From positions 1-15,608 of the forward strand of contig JARROD010000146.1 in the NCBI GenBank assembly GCA_037384225.1: DNA of 15,608 nt. Direction: 5' to 3'. Position 1 is the stretch's first letter. Each line of letters starts with the position of its first letter. Source of the DNA: JARROD01 sp037384225 (GTDB taxonomy: Bacteria; Pseudomonadota; Gammaproteobacteria; Pseudomonadales; Cellvibrionaceae). Made by a program: the position numbers and the translations under genes. The notes beneath the pieces are model-generated. The model saw nothing but the letters and a program-made list of their open reading frames with translations, did no database searches and was not told the origin of the DNA. Shown here piece by piece: positions 1-6,866 of the stretch.

Positions 1-330
1 TATTTAAAAGTGCAGTCGGCGCTCAACGATGTCACCATCGATACATTGGAAAAGCCCATGAGTGACATTCGCAGCAAGGCTCTGGAAAAGTACGACATCA
101 TTATCGGCGCCGATATCTGTTTCTGGGATGAACTGGCGGTCGACTGGCGCAAACTGATCCAGCGCGCCGCCAAAGCGGGAACTAAGAGAGTCCTGGTGGC
201 AGACCCCGGCCGGTCTCCCTTTCTGGCGCTCACCGACCGCTGTGAAAAACACTTCAGCAGCGAAGTGCACCACTGGTATGCCGTTGAACCCAAGCGCTTC
301 GAGGGGTTTATCCTGGACGTTGACCTCTAA
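1..330 (+). CDS. C-terminal part of a class I SAM-dependent methyltransferase (5' end outside window)
   Basis: The reading frame is open from base 1 and ends at TAA 328-330, so only the last 109 codons are present. The visible part starts YLKVQSALND and contains YDIIIGADICFWDEL, the typical motif II/post-II strand of Rossmann-fold methyltransferases ('D-x-I-x-x-A/G-D-x-x-Y/F'). Next come a helix (WRKLIQRAAKAG) and the strand KRVLVADPGRSP, as in the lysine-methyltransferase/nicotinamide-methyltransferase-like group (METTL/Nnt1-type). The SAM-binding GxGxG motif must lie upstream of the window. The substrate (protein lysine or a small molecule) cannot be told from this part. The gene converges on mltD with a 48-bp gap. 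The family call is fairly sure; the exact function is unknown. Confidence 0.7.
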   Translation, partial: YLKVQSALNDVTIDTLEKPMSDIRSKALEKYDIIIGADICFWDELAVDWRKLIQRAAKAGTKRVLVADPGRSPFLALTDRCEKHFSSEVHHWYAVEPKRFEGFILDVDL

Positions 331-356
331 AGTCACTCGCCCGAAAGCGGGGCCCA

Positions 357-374
357 CTCTGCCCCCAGGCAGAG
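357..374. terminator. Stem-loop between convergent genes, possible bidirectional terminator
   Basis: A perfect 7-bp stem, CTCTGCC (357-363) and GGCAGAG (368-374), with a CCCA loop lies between the stop codon of the partial methyltransferase (330) and that of mltD (379). A smaller CCCG-AAAG-CGGG hairpin sits just before it (340-351). The only T run on the plus strand (384-388) is about 10 nt beyond the stem and lies inside mltD, and the minus strand has none. It is therefore not a textbook intrinsic terminator, but position and symmetry suggest that role. Confidence 0.4.
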
Positions 375-378
375 CACG

Positions 379-2358
379 TTAGGTTTTTACCAACTCAGGT
401 ATCACAATCACAGTACCCGGTCGCACATTGTTGATATCCAGGTCGGGGTTGTACTGCCTTAGCAGCCACACAGGCACTTTGTAATTGCGCTGCGACAGTT
501 CCCACAACGACTCGCCCGGCAACACCACGTGGGTGCTGGTGGAACTGATCTGGTAACTGGAAAAAAACGCTTCCTGCAGCGACTTTTGGTAAGCGATACG
601 GTGCTGCAGGAATGCCTTGGGGTTGACCCGGGAAAAATCCAGCTTCAAGCGCTGCCCGATCACCACCGGCTGGCCGTAGCGCAAACCGTTGATACGTCGC
701 AACTGACTGGCCCGCAGACCCAGCCACTCCGCGTAATGACCCAGGGTTTCCGAAGCCTGAATTTCAATGGTGTTGTCCTCAGAGATCGCATAATCGCTGG
801 GGTCAGCCAGGGAAATGGGAGAGGCGCCGTCCGAAGCCTGCAATTCCACCGCCACTTCCAGCCCCGCCTGTGTCGCCTGCTCGAGGTCTGCCTCAACGTC
901 CGGTTCATTAGTCCCGACATCCTCTTCCACACTCAATGCCGCCGTTTCAACCCGCACTGGCGGCGTCTCTTCGGTTACCACAGCTTTTGCCGCAGCCACC
1001 TTTGTCGCCGCCGGCCGAGGCGTAGCACGCGCCACATCCGTGCCGGCGGCCGGTAGCCTTAACACCTGTCCGGCGCGAATATAGTGGCTGTTGTTCAAAC
1101 CGTTGAGCGCCATAATCTGCCTGATACTGTAGCCATAGCGGGTGGCGATCTGCGATATAGTGTCGCCCCGCGCCACCTTGTGGAACAGGTCGGGGGTTTG
1201 CTCCTTAAAACGTTCACTGGCGGGAATAGCGGCGATCAATTCGCCAGTGGCCTGCGGTAGCTTGTCGCGGGGGATACGTATATTGAACCCCTTCGGAATA
1301 CGCTTGTCACCGCTCCAGATCGGCGCCATCAGAGAACGATTATGGTGTTTCAGAGTCGAGGGTCTCAACCTGAATGCCTCAGCAAACGCGTTCATAGAGA
1401 TATAATCCGGCACCTTGACAACCTCGTAGTCGACCGGCTGGGCGCTCTGAAAGGGAGGGAAGTAGCGCGCCGGATCCCGGGAAACCTTGAGTGCGGCCAG
1501 GAATGCCACATAAAAGTTGCGCGAGGCAAAGCCAAAGGTACGCCCTTTATACTTGCGCACCAGTGTTGCTATATCCTTGCTGCCCAATTTCCGGGCCGCC
1601 CGTCGCATACCAGCAACACCGTGGTTATAAGCTGTCAGCGCCAACGGCCAGCTGCCGGTGACATTGTAGTTATGCTCCAAAAGCTGGGCAGCGGCCACAC
1701 TGGCCTTGTAGGGGTCCATACGTTCGTCGACAACATAATCGATCCGCAAAAACCTGCGCCCCGTGGAGCGCGTAAACTGCCAGATACCGGCGGCGCCAAC
1801 ACTGGAATAGGCTTCCGGATTAAAGGAGGATTCGACGTGAGGCAGCGCTTCCAGCTCGGGCGGCAGGCCACGCTCGGCCAGTGTTTTGCGGATATGGGGC
1901 AGCCATTCTCCCGACCGCACCAATCCCTCGAGGAAGCGATCCGACTGCCCCAACTGAAATCTGAGATCGGCGGCGGCCCGTTTCAGACGCCTGTTACTGA
2001 CGCCCTCCCCCCAGAGAGCCAGTACCCGTTGCTCTTCGGCCGTCAGCCCGGTGCGCTTGCCACGGCCGAGCTTGCGCAGTATTTTCGCATACTTGGCCTT
2101 GGCGGCTCTTATGTGGCGCCTGTTCTTGTAGGAATTGTTGCCGAGTTTAATCGTTTCATAAACGGCGGCGAGATTGCGAGCATCGTGGATAAAACCACTT
2201 TTCGTATCTACCTCTGTATAAACCCTCAACCAGAACTCGACGTCATGCTCGAGTTCTGCGGGGAACGGAAAGTTTTCCTTGGCAGACGTCACCACACCGA
2301 GAGTCCAGGTAAGGAAAATGAGAAACTGAAGACTTTTTCTTATGCTCTGATTGTTCAC
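379..2358 (-). CDS. mltD: Membrane-bound lytic murein transglycosylase D (MltD-like), SLT domain plus three LysM
   Basis: This 659-residue protein should cleave the MurNAc-GlcNAc bond of peptidoglycan in the periplasm, leaving 1,6-anhydro-MurNAc ends. A hydrophobic N-terminus (residues 9-26) is an export signal. It lacks a lipobox cysteine, unlike the E. coli MltD lipoprotein, so the product may be soluble or signal-anchored. The family 1 lytic-transglycosylase (SLT) domain spans about 145-290. It shows the catalytic Glu176 in HVESSFNP, then GAAGIWQF (188-195), and TAYNHG (242-247). Three LysM peptidoglycan-binding repeats follow at about 392-437, 529-573 and 608-655. An acidic Ala/Glu/Pro-rich linker (440-525) separates the first from the other two. 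The start is GTG (2356-2358) behind AGAGGT, with no nearby in-frame ATG. It converges on the partial methyltransferase and faces a long gap upstream. Confidence 0.92.
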   Translation of the reverse strand: MNNQSIRKSLQFLIFLTWTLGVVTSAKENFPFPAELEHDVEFWLRVYTEVDTKSGFIHDARNLAAVYETIKLGNNSYKNRRHIRAAKAKYAKILRKLGRGKRTGLTAEEQRVLALWGEGVSNRRLKRAAADLRFQLGQSDRFLEGLVRSGEWLPHIRKTLAERGLPPELEALPHVESSFNPEAYSSVGAAGIWQFTRSTGRRFLRIDYVVDERMDPYKASVAAAQLLEHNYNVTGSWPLALTAYNHGVAGMRRAARKLGSKDIATLVRKYKGRTFGFASRNFYVAFLAALKVSRDPARYFPPFQSAQPVDYEVVKVPDYISMNAFAEAFRLRPSTLKHHNRSLMAPIWSGDKRIPKGFNIRIPRDKLPQATGELIAAIPASERFKEQTPDLFHKVARGDTISQIATRYGYSIRQIMALNGLNNSHYIRAGQVLRLPAAGTDVARATPRPAATKVAAAKAVVTEETPPVRVETAALSVEEDVGTNEPDVEADLEQATQAGLEVAVELQASDGASPISLADPSDYAISEDNTIEIQASETLGHYAEWLGLRASQLRRINGLRYGQPVVIGQRLKLDFSRVNPKAFLQHRIAYQKSLQEAFFSSYQISSTSTHVVLPGESLWELSQRNYKVPVWLLRQYNPDLDINNVRPGTVIVIPELVKT

Positions 2359-2473
2359 AATACCTCTGACTAATAATAGCTATTTATTCATGCGATCTTA
2401 AACCCGCGTATTTTCGCTAAACACGCCTGACCCGATAAACATATTAAACTTAATAGACTGACCCTATCATATT

Positions 2474-2502
2474 TTGATAACCGGGAAGAATAATGGTGTA
2501 AA
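2474..2502 (+). promoter_or_regulatory. Candidate sigma70 promoter in the mltD-esterase gap
   Basis: TTGATA (2474-2479; 5 of 6 to TTGACA) is followed after 17 bp by TGTAAA (2497-2502; 4 of 6 to TATAAT). A start near 2509 would give a leader of about 410 nt before the esterase gene, or a transcript of about 300 nt if it ends at the hairpin at 2772-2808. The match is moderate and the region is AT-rich, so a chance hit is quite possible. Confidence 0.3.
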
Positions 2503-2663
2503 GAATAAAGCACCGTTTTCGAGAAATCAACCCGAGCCCATTCCTTAATGCGGTAATAAGAAAAAGTAAACTATTCTCATAAAACCGACCAGTCTGAACG
2601 AGTCATCAACACAAAAATCGGACTCATTCGCTGATGAACCTGTGACCGTGTTATCAAACCCCT

Positions 2664-2710
2664 TTTTGCCCCTGGCTGCGTTGTTCCTCCTTATGTGGAG
2701 CCAGGCAAAA
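2664..2710. repeat. Bulged inverted repeat, REP/MITE-like
   Basis: The left arm TTTTGCC-CC-TGGCT (2664-2677) pairs with AGCCA-GGCAAAA (2699-2710), giving a 12-bp stem with a 2-nt C bulge and a 21-nt loop. An alternative inner pairing, CTCC (2687-2690) with GGAG (2697-2700), shares part of the right arm. Such a structure, placed directly against a short tandem repeat in a non-coding gap, resembles small dispersed palindromic elements. The single window cannot show whether other copies exist. Confidence 0.5.
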
Positions 2711-2711
2711 G

Positions 2712-2753
2712 TCGTGCAGTCATAGATGTTTTCGTGCAGTCATAGATGTTTTC
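2712..2753. repeat. Tandem direct repeat, 20-bp unit, 2.1 copies
   Basis: The unit CGTGCAGTCATAGATGTTTT occurs at 2713-2732 and again, exactly, at 2733-2752. The identity extends over 2712-2753 in total (one extra base on each side). The two copies are identical, which suggests a recent slippage duplication or a direct-repeat binding site. It starts one base after the right arm of the inverted repeat at 2664-2710. Confidence 0.85.
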
Positions 2754-2771
2754 AAGCGGTCAGCAGTCTTG

Positions 2772-2808
2772 GGTTTGCACAGCGGCGGCTTTACGCAAAC
2801 CATTTTTT
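2772..2808 (+). terminator. Terminator-like hairpin upstream of the esterase gene
   Basis: A perfect 7-bp stem, GGTTTGC (2772-2778) and GCAAACC (2795-2801), with a 16-nt loop is followed one base later by six T (2803-2808), the form of an intrinsic terminator on the plus strand. No plus-strand gene ends here. It may therefore end a small RNA or an aborted leader transcript started upstream, or act as an attenuator 110 nt before the esterase start codon. The loop is large, so the hairpin may be weak. Confidence 0.45.
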
Positions 2809-2919
2809 ATCTTCCAAGCTGTTTGAGCCCATAAACAGAACCGCGGGTCACCCTGAAGCAGAGAAATAAAAAGATGCATCCAACAATAATCGATAAAAAC
2901 AACCTGTTTGGAGAAAAAA

Positions 2920-4323
2920 ATGATAAAGCCATCCCTGTCATTCAGTGCCGTAATTTTACTGTTTAGTCTCATATCCACAGCCGCCCAGGCCGAGTTGGGA
3001 GACTATGATTTGCTGCAGACGCTCGCCAATCTCGCCTCCCCCCCTGCGGCCGACAACCCTATAACCGAGGATCAGACCCAGACACCCTACCCATTGATCG
3101 AAAATCCGCCGGACTTCGACGACGGCTTCGACCCCAGTACTTATCTTTCCTGGCAAACCGTTCAACTACACCCCAGCACCGGGGCCATCTGTGGCAACGG
3201 CTCCGGCTACAAGTTTTTTGTCAACCGGGTCGCTCATACCAGTAACACTATTTACTACATGGAAGGCGGCGGCGCCTGCTGGGACTACGCCAGCTGCACT
3301 GGCCAGACAGGGATTCGTGGCGCCCGCAACCCCAACGGTATTCCGGACGACTACATGGGTCTGCAAAACCCAGGCTCCAGTCTGGTGAGCCCTTTTGTAT
3401 TTCGTCTCCATCCCTGGACCCGCACCAAAGCCCAGAACTGGAATATCGTGTATATCCCATACTGCACCGGCGATATTTACTCCGGCGATAAAGTGGCCAT
3501 TTACGAAGATGAAAGCGGCGACAACGAGCCGCTGGTATGGCATCACAACGGGATCAGAAATTTACGCGCAGTGACGGCGTGGGTGAAAAGTAATTTGCAG
3601 CGTCCAGCCCAGATGCTGGTGACAGGGTGCAGCGCTGGCGGCACCGGAAGTCTTACCAACTATGTGGGTCTGAGACAGGACATCAATCCCGACAAAAGCT
3701 ATTTGATCGACGACTCGGGCCCGATCTACCCGGCTCCCACCGGCGCCTCAAACGAGGATTACCCGTCTTTGCCTCTGCACACAAACCTGCGCGACGCCTG
3801 GGGACTGGACGAGGGGCCAATTGAGTATCTGGCAAGCCAGCTGCCGGCACTCGACGCCAATGACCTGGGGAGCATCGCAACCAGCCTGGCGACTAAATTT
3901 AGCGGCGACCGCATGGGGCACACACATTTCTGGCAGGACCTCAATTATTCATCCTATTCCTACGAGCGCTTTTACGATGATATTAATAACGAGCCGGATG
4001 AGGATGTGAAGCAGGAAAAGATTCACCAGCTCTGGCACAAAGACACCCAAAACCTGATGAACACCTTGTCAAACTATCCAAACTTCGGCTACTACCTGCC
4101 TTACTTCAGAGACGTCAACGAAAGCCATTGCACCACCATCATCGAATTTGCCAACGCCGATATCCAAGAGCGGAATCTGGAACTGGATCACTTTATCGAT
4201 AATGTCATGGAAGGCAGCGGTGACGTTATGCAAGAATCTGAAACCGATACCGAAGCGGATTATCAGAAAGGGTTTAATTTTCTTTATTGGGCACTGGATC
4301 AGTTGCTGGCGGACGGCCTTTAG
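2920..4323 (+). CDS. Secreted pectin-acetylesterase-family (Notum-like) hydrolase
   Basis: This 467-residue protein begins at ATG 2920, six bases after GGAG (2910-2913); an in-frame TTG at 2908 is less likely because it lies over the ribosome site. A signal peptide (residues 1-24, ending TAAQA) precedes the mature part. The pectin acetylesterase/Notum fold (PF03283-type) is shown by YYMEGGGACWD (112-122), an oxyanion-hole strand. YIPYCTGDIYSGDK (178-191) and the nucleophile elbow GCSAGG with Ser238 follow. Asp330 (SGDRMGHTHF) and His403 (ESHCTT) are the probable rest of the triad. Several cysteines (91, 120, 126, 182, 237, 404) could form disulfides, as in secreted family members. Members remove acyl groups from polysaccharides, lipids or proteins; the substrate here is unknown. 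No carbohydrate-binding domain is seen. Confidence 0.85.
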   Translation: MIKPSLSFSAVILLFSLISTAAQAELGDYDLLQTLANLASPPAADNPITEDQTQTPYPLIENPPDFDDGFDPSTYLSWQTVQLHPSTGAICGNGSGYKFFVNRVAHTSNTIYYMEGGGACWDYASCTGQTGIRGARNPNGIPDDYMGLQNPGSSLVSPFVFRLHPWTRTKAQNWNIVYIPYCTGDIYSGDKVAIYEDESGDNEPLVWHHNGIRNLRAVTAWVKSNLQRPAQMLVTGCSAGGTGSLTNYVGLRQDINPDKSYLIDDSGPIYPAPTGASNEDYPSLPLHTNLRDAWGLDEGPIEYLASQLPALDANDLGSIATSLATKFSGDRMGHTHFWQDLNYSSYSYERFYDDINNEPDEDVKQEKIHQLWHKDTQNLMNTLSNYPNFGYYLPYFRDVNESHCTTIIEFANADIQERNLELDHFIDNVMEGSGDVMQESETDTEADYQKGFNFLYWALDQLLADGL

Positions 4324-4325
4324 AA

Positions 4326-4347
4326 ACAGGGGGGGTTACCCCCCTGT
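4326..4347 (-). terminator. Hairpin shared by two convergent gene ends
   Basis: ACAGGGGGG (4326-4334) pairs perfectly with CCCCCCTGT (4339-4347) around the loop GTTA (4335-4338). The minus-strand reading runs into TTTCT just after the stem, so termination is better supported for the minus-strand gene. That gene's stop codon (4336-4338) lies in the loop, and its last codons form one arm. The plus-strand esterase stop (4321-4323) is 2 nt before the stem, but plus-strand reading lacks a T run. Confidence 0.6.
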
Positions 4348-5040
4348 CACCGGTTGCGAATAAATCGAATCTCTCACTTCATCAAGCCGCCGCCGTAAGT
4401 ATTGACTTCGAGACAAACCATCGGGAAAGCTTTCCATTCCCAGAACCTCTTTGACGATTTTCGACTCCCGCTCCTTATAGGCTTCGAACAGTGGATCTTT
4501 GCGATTTTTATAGTTGGCCTCAGCCTTCGCCACCACTGCTTTATATTCATTAATCGTCGTTGCGGCATAGGTTTTAAACGCCGACTCGGACATTATCTGT
4601 TTCATCAAAGCCAATTTTAAAAACACCGCTTCCGGTTTTGAGATAATGCGCTGACTTTCTTTCCCATCGATATCCTCTATCAACTCCCGCGCAAGACTTT
4701 CCTGCTCGGCCGCGCCCATGCCACCAATTTCACGGAAATATTTCCGGTACTGTTCCGAGGCGTCAAGGGTGGCAAAGTACTCTTCAGCTCGAGCACTCCC
4801 CTGATCCAGAATCTCCACTGGGATTTGGTTTTTATTCGCGAGGTCGCCTCCGGTTTCAACGGGTGCGGAACTTTTTTCGCCGGACTTGATAGGGCTCACG
4901 CCCGACAGCACATTACCCGCCGCCGGCGTTGAAAATTCAGTCGCATCGGTTATTTGCACAGTCGTTGCTTTATTTGTCTGCCATACATAGACCCCGGCCG
5001 ACAACACGACTACTGTAAACACCATGGTCTTTGGTTTCAT
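4336..5040 (-). CDS. Membrane-anchored, helix-rich periplasmic protein of unknown function
   Basis: I do not recognise this 234-residue protein with certainty. It starts at ATG 5040 with a strong AGGAGG (5046-5051) five bases upstream. Residues 5-20 form one hydrophobic segment (VFTVVVLSAGVYVW) preceded by two lysines, so it is probably a single-pass anchor facing the periplasm. A low-complexity Thr/Ser/Ala/Pro/Gly linker (about 25-75) leads into a charged, mainly helical domain (80-226) rich in Glu, Lys and Arg, without cysteines. The layout (anchor, loose linker, helical domain, ending in an ER-rich helix and LRRRLDEV) recalls lipase-specific foldases (Lif/LipB), but I cannot find their RxxFDY motif. 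It converges on the secreted esterase, so a chaperone or partner role is only a guess. Confidence 0.75.
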   Translation of the reverse strand: MKPKTMVFTVVVLSAGVYVWQTNKATTVQITDATEFSTPAAGNVLSGVSPIKSGEKSSAPVETGGDLANKNQIPVEILDQGSARAEEYFATLDASEQYRKYFREIGGMGAAEQESLARELIEDIDGKESQRIISKPEAVFLKLALMKQIMSESAFKTYAATTINEYKAVVAKAEANYKNRKDPLFEAYKERESKIVKEVLGMESFPDGLSRSQYLRRRLDEVRDSIYSQPVTGG

Positions 5041-5138
5041 GGTCGCCTCCTATTTATTATTCTGGAGTGCTATTATGAACCAACCTCGACGCATCAATCA
5101 CCCTCTGACTGGATATATGTTTGCGATTTAGGTATATC
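5041..5138. other. Gap between acyltransferase and anchored-protein genes
   Basis: These 98 bases hold the AGGAGG site of the downstream minus-strand gene (5046-5051) and a weak AT-rich inverted repeat, GATATA (5112-5117) with TATATC (5133-5138), right after the acyltransferase stop. No T run makes it a clear terminator, so read-through from the acyltransferase into the anchored-protein gene is possible. Confidence 0.4.
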
Positions 5139-5888
5139 TCAGGCACTTTGGGTACATATGTAGTCGCAGTTCCTGTGCAACCGATTGTCTATGTGCTCGT
5201 ACAGCGCCGCGACTGACGACTTCAGGTATCGCACGGCATCATCCCGATGAATGATGTAAGGCGCCCGCCAACCATGGTATTCGATGGGTTTGCCCACCGC
5301 TTTAAAGTCAATGCCAAACCACCGCAACAGCCTCATCAGTTTGGGTTCCATCATAGCGAAGCCGTATTCGGCGTCACTGGAAAGCAGCATGGAGAGACCG
5401 GCGAGAAACAGGCTGATGGGTATAACAGGAAATGCATTGCGCTGCTGGTCGTGAATGGGAACGACCTTTGGATAGTTTACCTCCTGCCCCTGATCCGAGC
5501 TGCGGCGCCGAAAGCGGCCAATGAGGGCCAAACGGGACAGCTCGGCAACCTTACCCGGCGGAAGTTTTTCCACATTGAATTGTCTGATATCGAGAGCCCG
5601 CGCACAGTATTTTTCAAAAGGCAACCGCTGTTGCGGATGACGCGAGCCTGACTCTACCAGTCTGACGCAACCGATGGGGGTGTTGCTCTGCCGGTGCAGC
5701 AGTAGAGTGTGGCGGGATTGGCAATCGAATTGATCGATTTCTTTCTGCTCGTGACAGCTTTCCTCGCTTTCGTAACCGAACTCTTTGCAGTATACCTGAT
5801 AGCGAATATGAAAGACCTGCTCCAACCGGCTATGGCAGGAAGCCGTACACATGTCAAAGTAAGTTTGAAAATGCTGGGAGGGGCTCAT
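5139..5888 (-). CDS. PEP-CTERM/exosortase system-associated acyltransferase (LuxI-like GNAT fold)
   Basis: This 249-residue protein starts at ATG 5888 behind AGGGGG, ten bases upstream. It has the hallmarks of the exosortase-associated acyltransferase family, distant relatives of LuxI-type acyl-homoserine-lactone synthases. These are FHIRYQVYCKEFGY (26-39), an acidic stretch with Asp52 and Asp55 (EIDQFD), GCVRLV with Arg76 (73-78), and VAELSRLAL (114-122) with Glu116 and Arg119. The spacing of Arg, Asp-Asp, Arg and Glu-Arg follows the LuxI active-site pattern. The C-terminal part carries the acyl-pocket-like segment PVIPISLFLAGLSML (154-168). Family members occur almost only in genomes with exosortase and are thought to acylate an unknown acceptor. 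No exosortase or PEP-CTERM protein is visible here. It is divergent from a methyltransferase gene, 99 bp away. Confidence 0.85.
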   Translation of the reverse strand: MSPSQHFQTYFDMCTASCHSRLEQVFHIRYQVYCKEFGYESEESCHEQKEIDQFDCQSRHTLLLHRQSNTPIGCVRLVESGSRHPQQRLPFEKYCARALDIRQFNVEKLPPGKVAELSRLALIGRFRRRSSDQGQEVNYPKVVPIHDQQRNAFPVIPISLFLAGLSMLLSSDAEYGFAMMEPKLMRLLRWFGIDFKAVGKPIEYHGWRAPYIIHRDDAVRYLKSSVAALYEHIDNRLHRNCDYICTQSA

Positions 5889-5987
5889 TTTGTTCTATCC
5901 CCCTAAATAATTCCGTTCTATATTTTTAGTCTTATCAGTAACCTTTTTCCAGTAAAAAATTGCAGCCCCCTTAAAAAGGCTCGAGAA

Positions 5988-6773
5988 ATGGCTAAAAATA
6001 CCTATGGATATGTAAACTCGGACTACTTGAAGGCGGCCGCGGAGTTGTTTGCCCCGATAAAATGCCGCAGTTTTGAGCTGCTGGACAATATTGTCGGGCG
6101 CAAGGTGCTGGATCTAGGCTGCGGGCCGGGCCTGGATACATTGGCACTGGCGGCTCGTGTCGGGGAACAGGGTCAGGTTACCGGCGTCGATTGCGATGCC
6201 GAGATGATTGCACTCGCCCGCTGTCGGGCGCAACGCAGCGATGTCGCCGCTCAAGTTCTACACCTCCGGGCCGATGCCTGCGAATTACCCTTTGCCGACA
6301 AGGCGTTTGATGCGTTGCGTAGCGAGCGCTTGTTTATGCATCTCACCCACCCGGAAGCGGCACTGGCCGAAGCGGTGCGGGTTACCCGCCCGGGAGGAAA
6401 AGTAGTGATTGTGGATTCAGACTGGGGCAGCCTGTCCACGGCAACGGAGCTGACGGAAATAGAACGCAATCTGGCCCGGTTCCGCGCTGAAAGTTTTCTC
6501 CCCAATGGCTATTCCGGCAGACGTTTATTCGGTTTGATGCGCGAATGCGGGCTGGAGCAGATCGGGCTGGAGACGTTTGCATTGCATCTTACCGATCTGC
6601 CACTGTGGCGCTATTTGACGCAAGCCGAGGCGGTAGAGGCGGCTGCGCTGAACCACGGTTTCAGTCAGGTTGAAATGCATCAGTGGCACTCCGCGTTACA
6701 GGATTCCTACCAAAAAGGAAATTTTTTCAGCAGCATCAGTGTGGTAATTGCCGCGGCGACCAAGCCATATTAA
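5988..6773 (+). CDS. Class I SAM-dependent methyltransferase (Methyltransf_11/25 type)
   Basis: The 261-residue protein has a complete SAM-binding fold. Motif I is VLDLGCGPGLDT (40-51), the ribose-binding acidic residue is Asp68 in VTGVDCD, and the adenine contact is in RADACELPFADKAFDAL (94-110). RVTRPGGKVVIVDSDW (131-146) is the usual motif III strand. The segment RSERLFMHL (111-119) replaces the common 'xxxxVLEHL' helix. The C-terminal part resembles the substrate domain of small-molecule methyltransferases, but the substrate cannot be read from the sequence. ATG 5988 is preceded only by a weak GAG (5983-5985), so translation may be modest. It is divergent from the acyltransferase gene and could modify the same product; that link is inferred from position alone. 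Confidence 0.85.
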   Translation: MAKNTYGYVNSDYLKAAAELFAPIKCRSFELLDNIVGRKVLDLGCGPGLDTLALAARVGEQGQVTGVDCDAEMIALARCRAQRSDVAAQVLHLRADACELPFADKAFDALRSERLFMHLTHPEAALAEAVRVTRPGGKVVIVDSDWGSLSTATELTEIERNLARFRAESFLPNGYSGRRLFGLMRECGLEQIGLETFALHLTDLPLWRYLTQAEAVEAAALNHGFSQVEMHQWHSALQDSYQKGNFFSSISVVIAAATKPY

Positions 6774-6835
6774 TGCTGTTTTTTTCTCAATATCACGCGG
6801 CAACTGTCGCCGGACGCGTCATATATTGACAGCAT
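6773..6835. promoter_or_regulatory. Nested inverted repeats upstream of the c-di-GMP operon
   Basis: ATGCTGT (6773-6779) has its exact inverted copy ACAGCAT at 6829-6835, the latter overlapping the -35 box TTGACA (6826-6831). Inside lies a second pair, ACGCG (6795-6799) and CGCGT (6815-6819), with a 15-nt centre. A spaced palindrome just upstream of, or overlapping, a -35 box is where a dimeric regulator would bind. No known operator is recognised. Confidence 0.3.
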
Positions 6836-6853
6836 AAGTAAAAGCTCTACAGT
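6826..6853 (+). promoter_or_regulatory. Candidate sigma70 promoter of the GGDEF/EAL operon
   Basis: A perfect -35 box TTGACA (6826-6831) is followed after 16 bp by TACAGT (6848-6853; 4 of 6 to TATAAT). Transcription would begin near 6860 and leave a leader of about 100 nt before ATG 6962. It is the best promoter match in the window and is correctly placed for the three-gene operon. Confidence 0.55.
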
Positions 6854-6866
6854 AGATTTAGACGTA

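Larger units (their letters stand above)
2359..2919. other. 560-bp AT-rich intergenic region with several repeats
   Basis: I see no convincing protein-coding gene in this gap between divergent mltD and the esterase gene. The mltD-proximal 300 bp are AT-rich and hold a plus-strand promoter-like sequence (2474-2502). An imperfect inverted repeat (GAACGAGTC near 2597, GACTCATTC near 2621) follows. Then come a bulged inverted repeat (2664-2710), a 20-bp tandem repeat (2712-2753) and a terminator-like hairpin with six T (2772-2808). The last 110 bp have no clear promoter; they end in the GGAG ribosome site of the esterase gene (2910-2913). Confidence 0.6.

Noticed and set aside
1342..2373. Long plus-strand ORF of 343 codons antisense to mltD
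   Set aside because: It lies fully over the minus-strand mltD gene, whose motifs are clear. Its translation has no recognisable domain and is typical of mirror reading frames in GC-rich codons.
2373..2401. Minus-strand promoter TTAAGA-N17-TATTAT before mltD
   Set aside because: The boxes match well, but transcription would begin near 2366, inside the ribosome site of the GTG start, so it could not drive normal translation of mltD. It may be chance in AT-rich DNA.
2908..2919. TTG start at 2908 for the esterase
   Set aside because: The TTG lies on the GGAG ribosome site; ATG 2920 has ideal spacing and gives a standard signal peptide.
2359..2919. Insertion sequence remnant or CRISPR array
   Set aside because: Only two tandem copies without spacers are present. 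No transposase fragment or matching terminal repeats can be found in the gap.
2760..2978. Minus-strand ORF of 72 codons in the gap before the esterase gene
   Set aside because: It overlaps the esterase start and signal peptide, has no good ribosome site and no recognisable motif.
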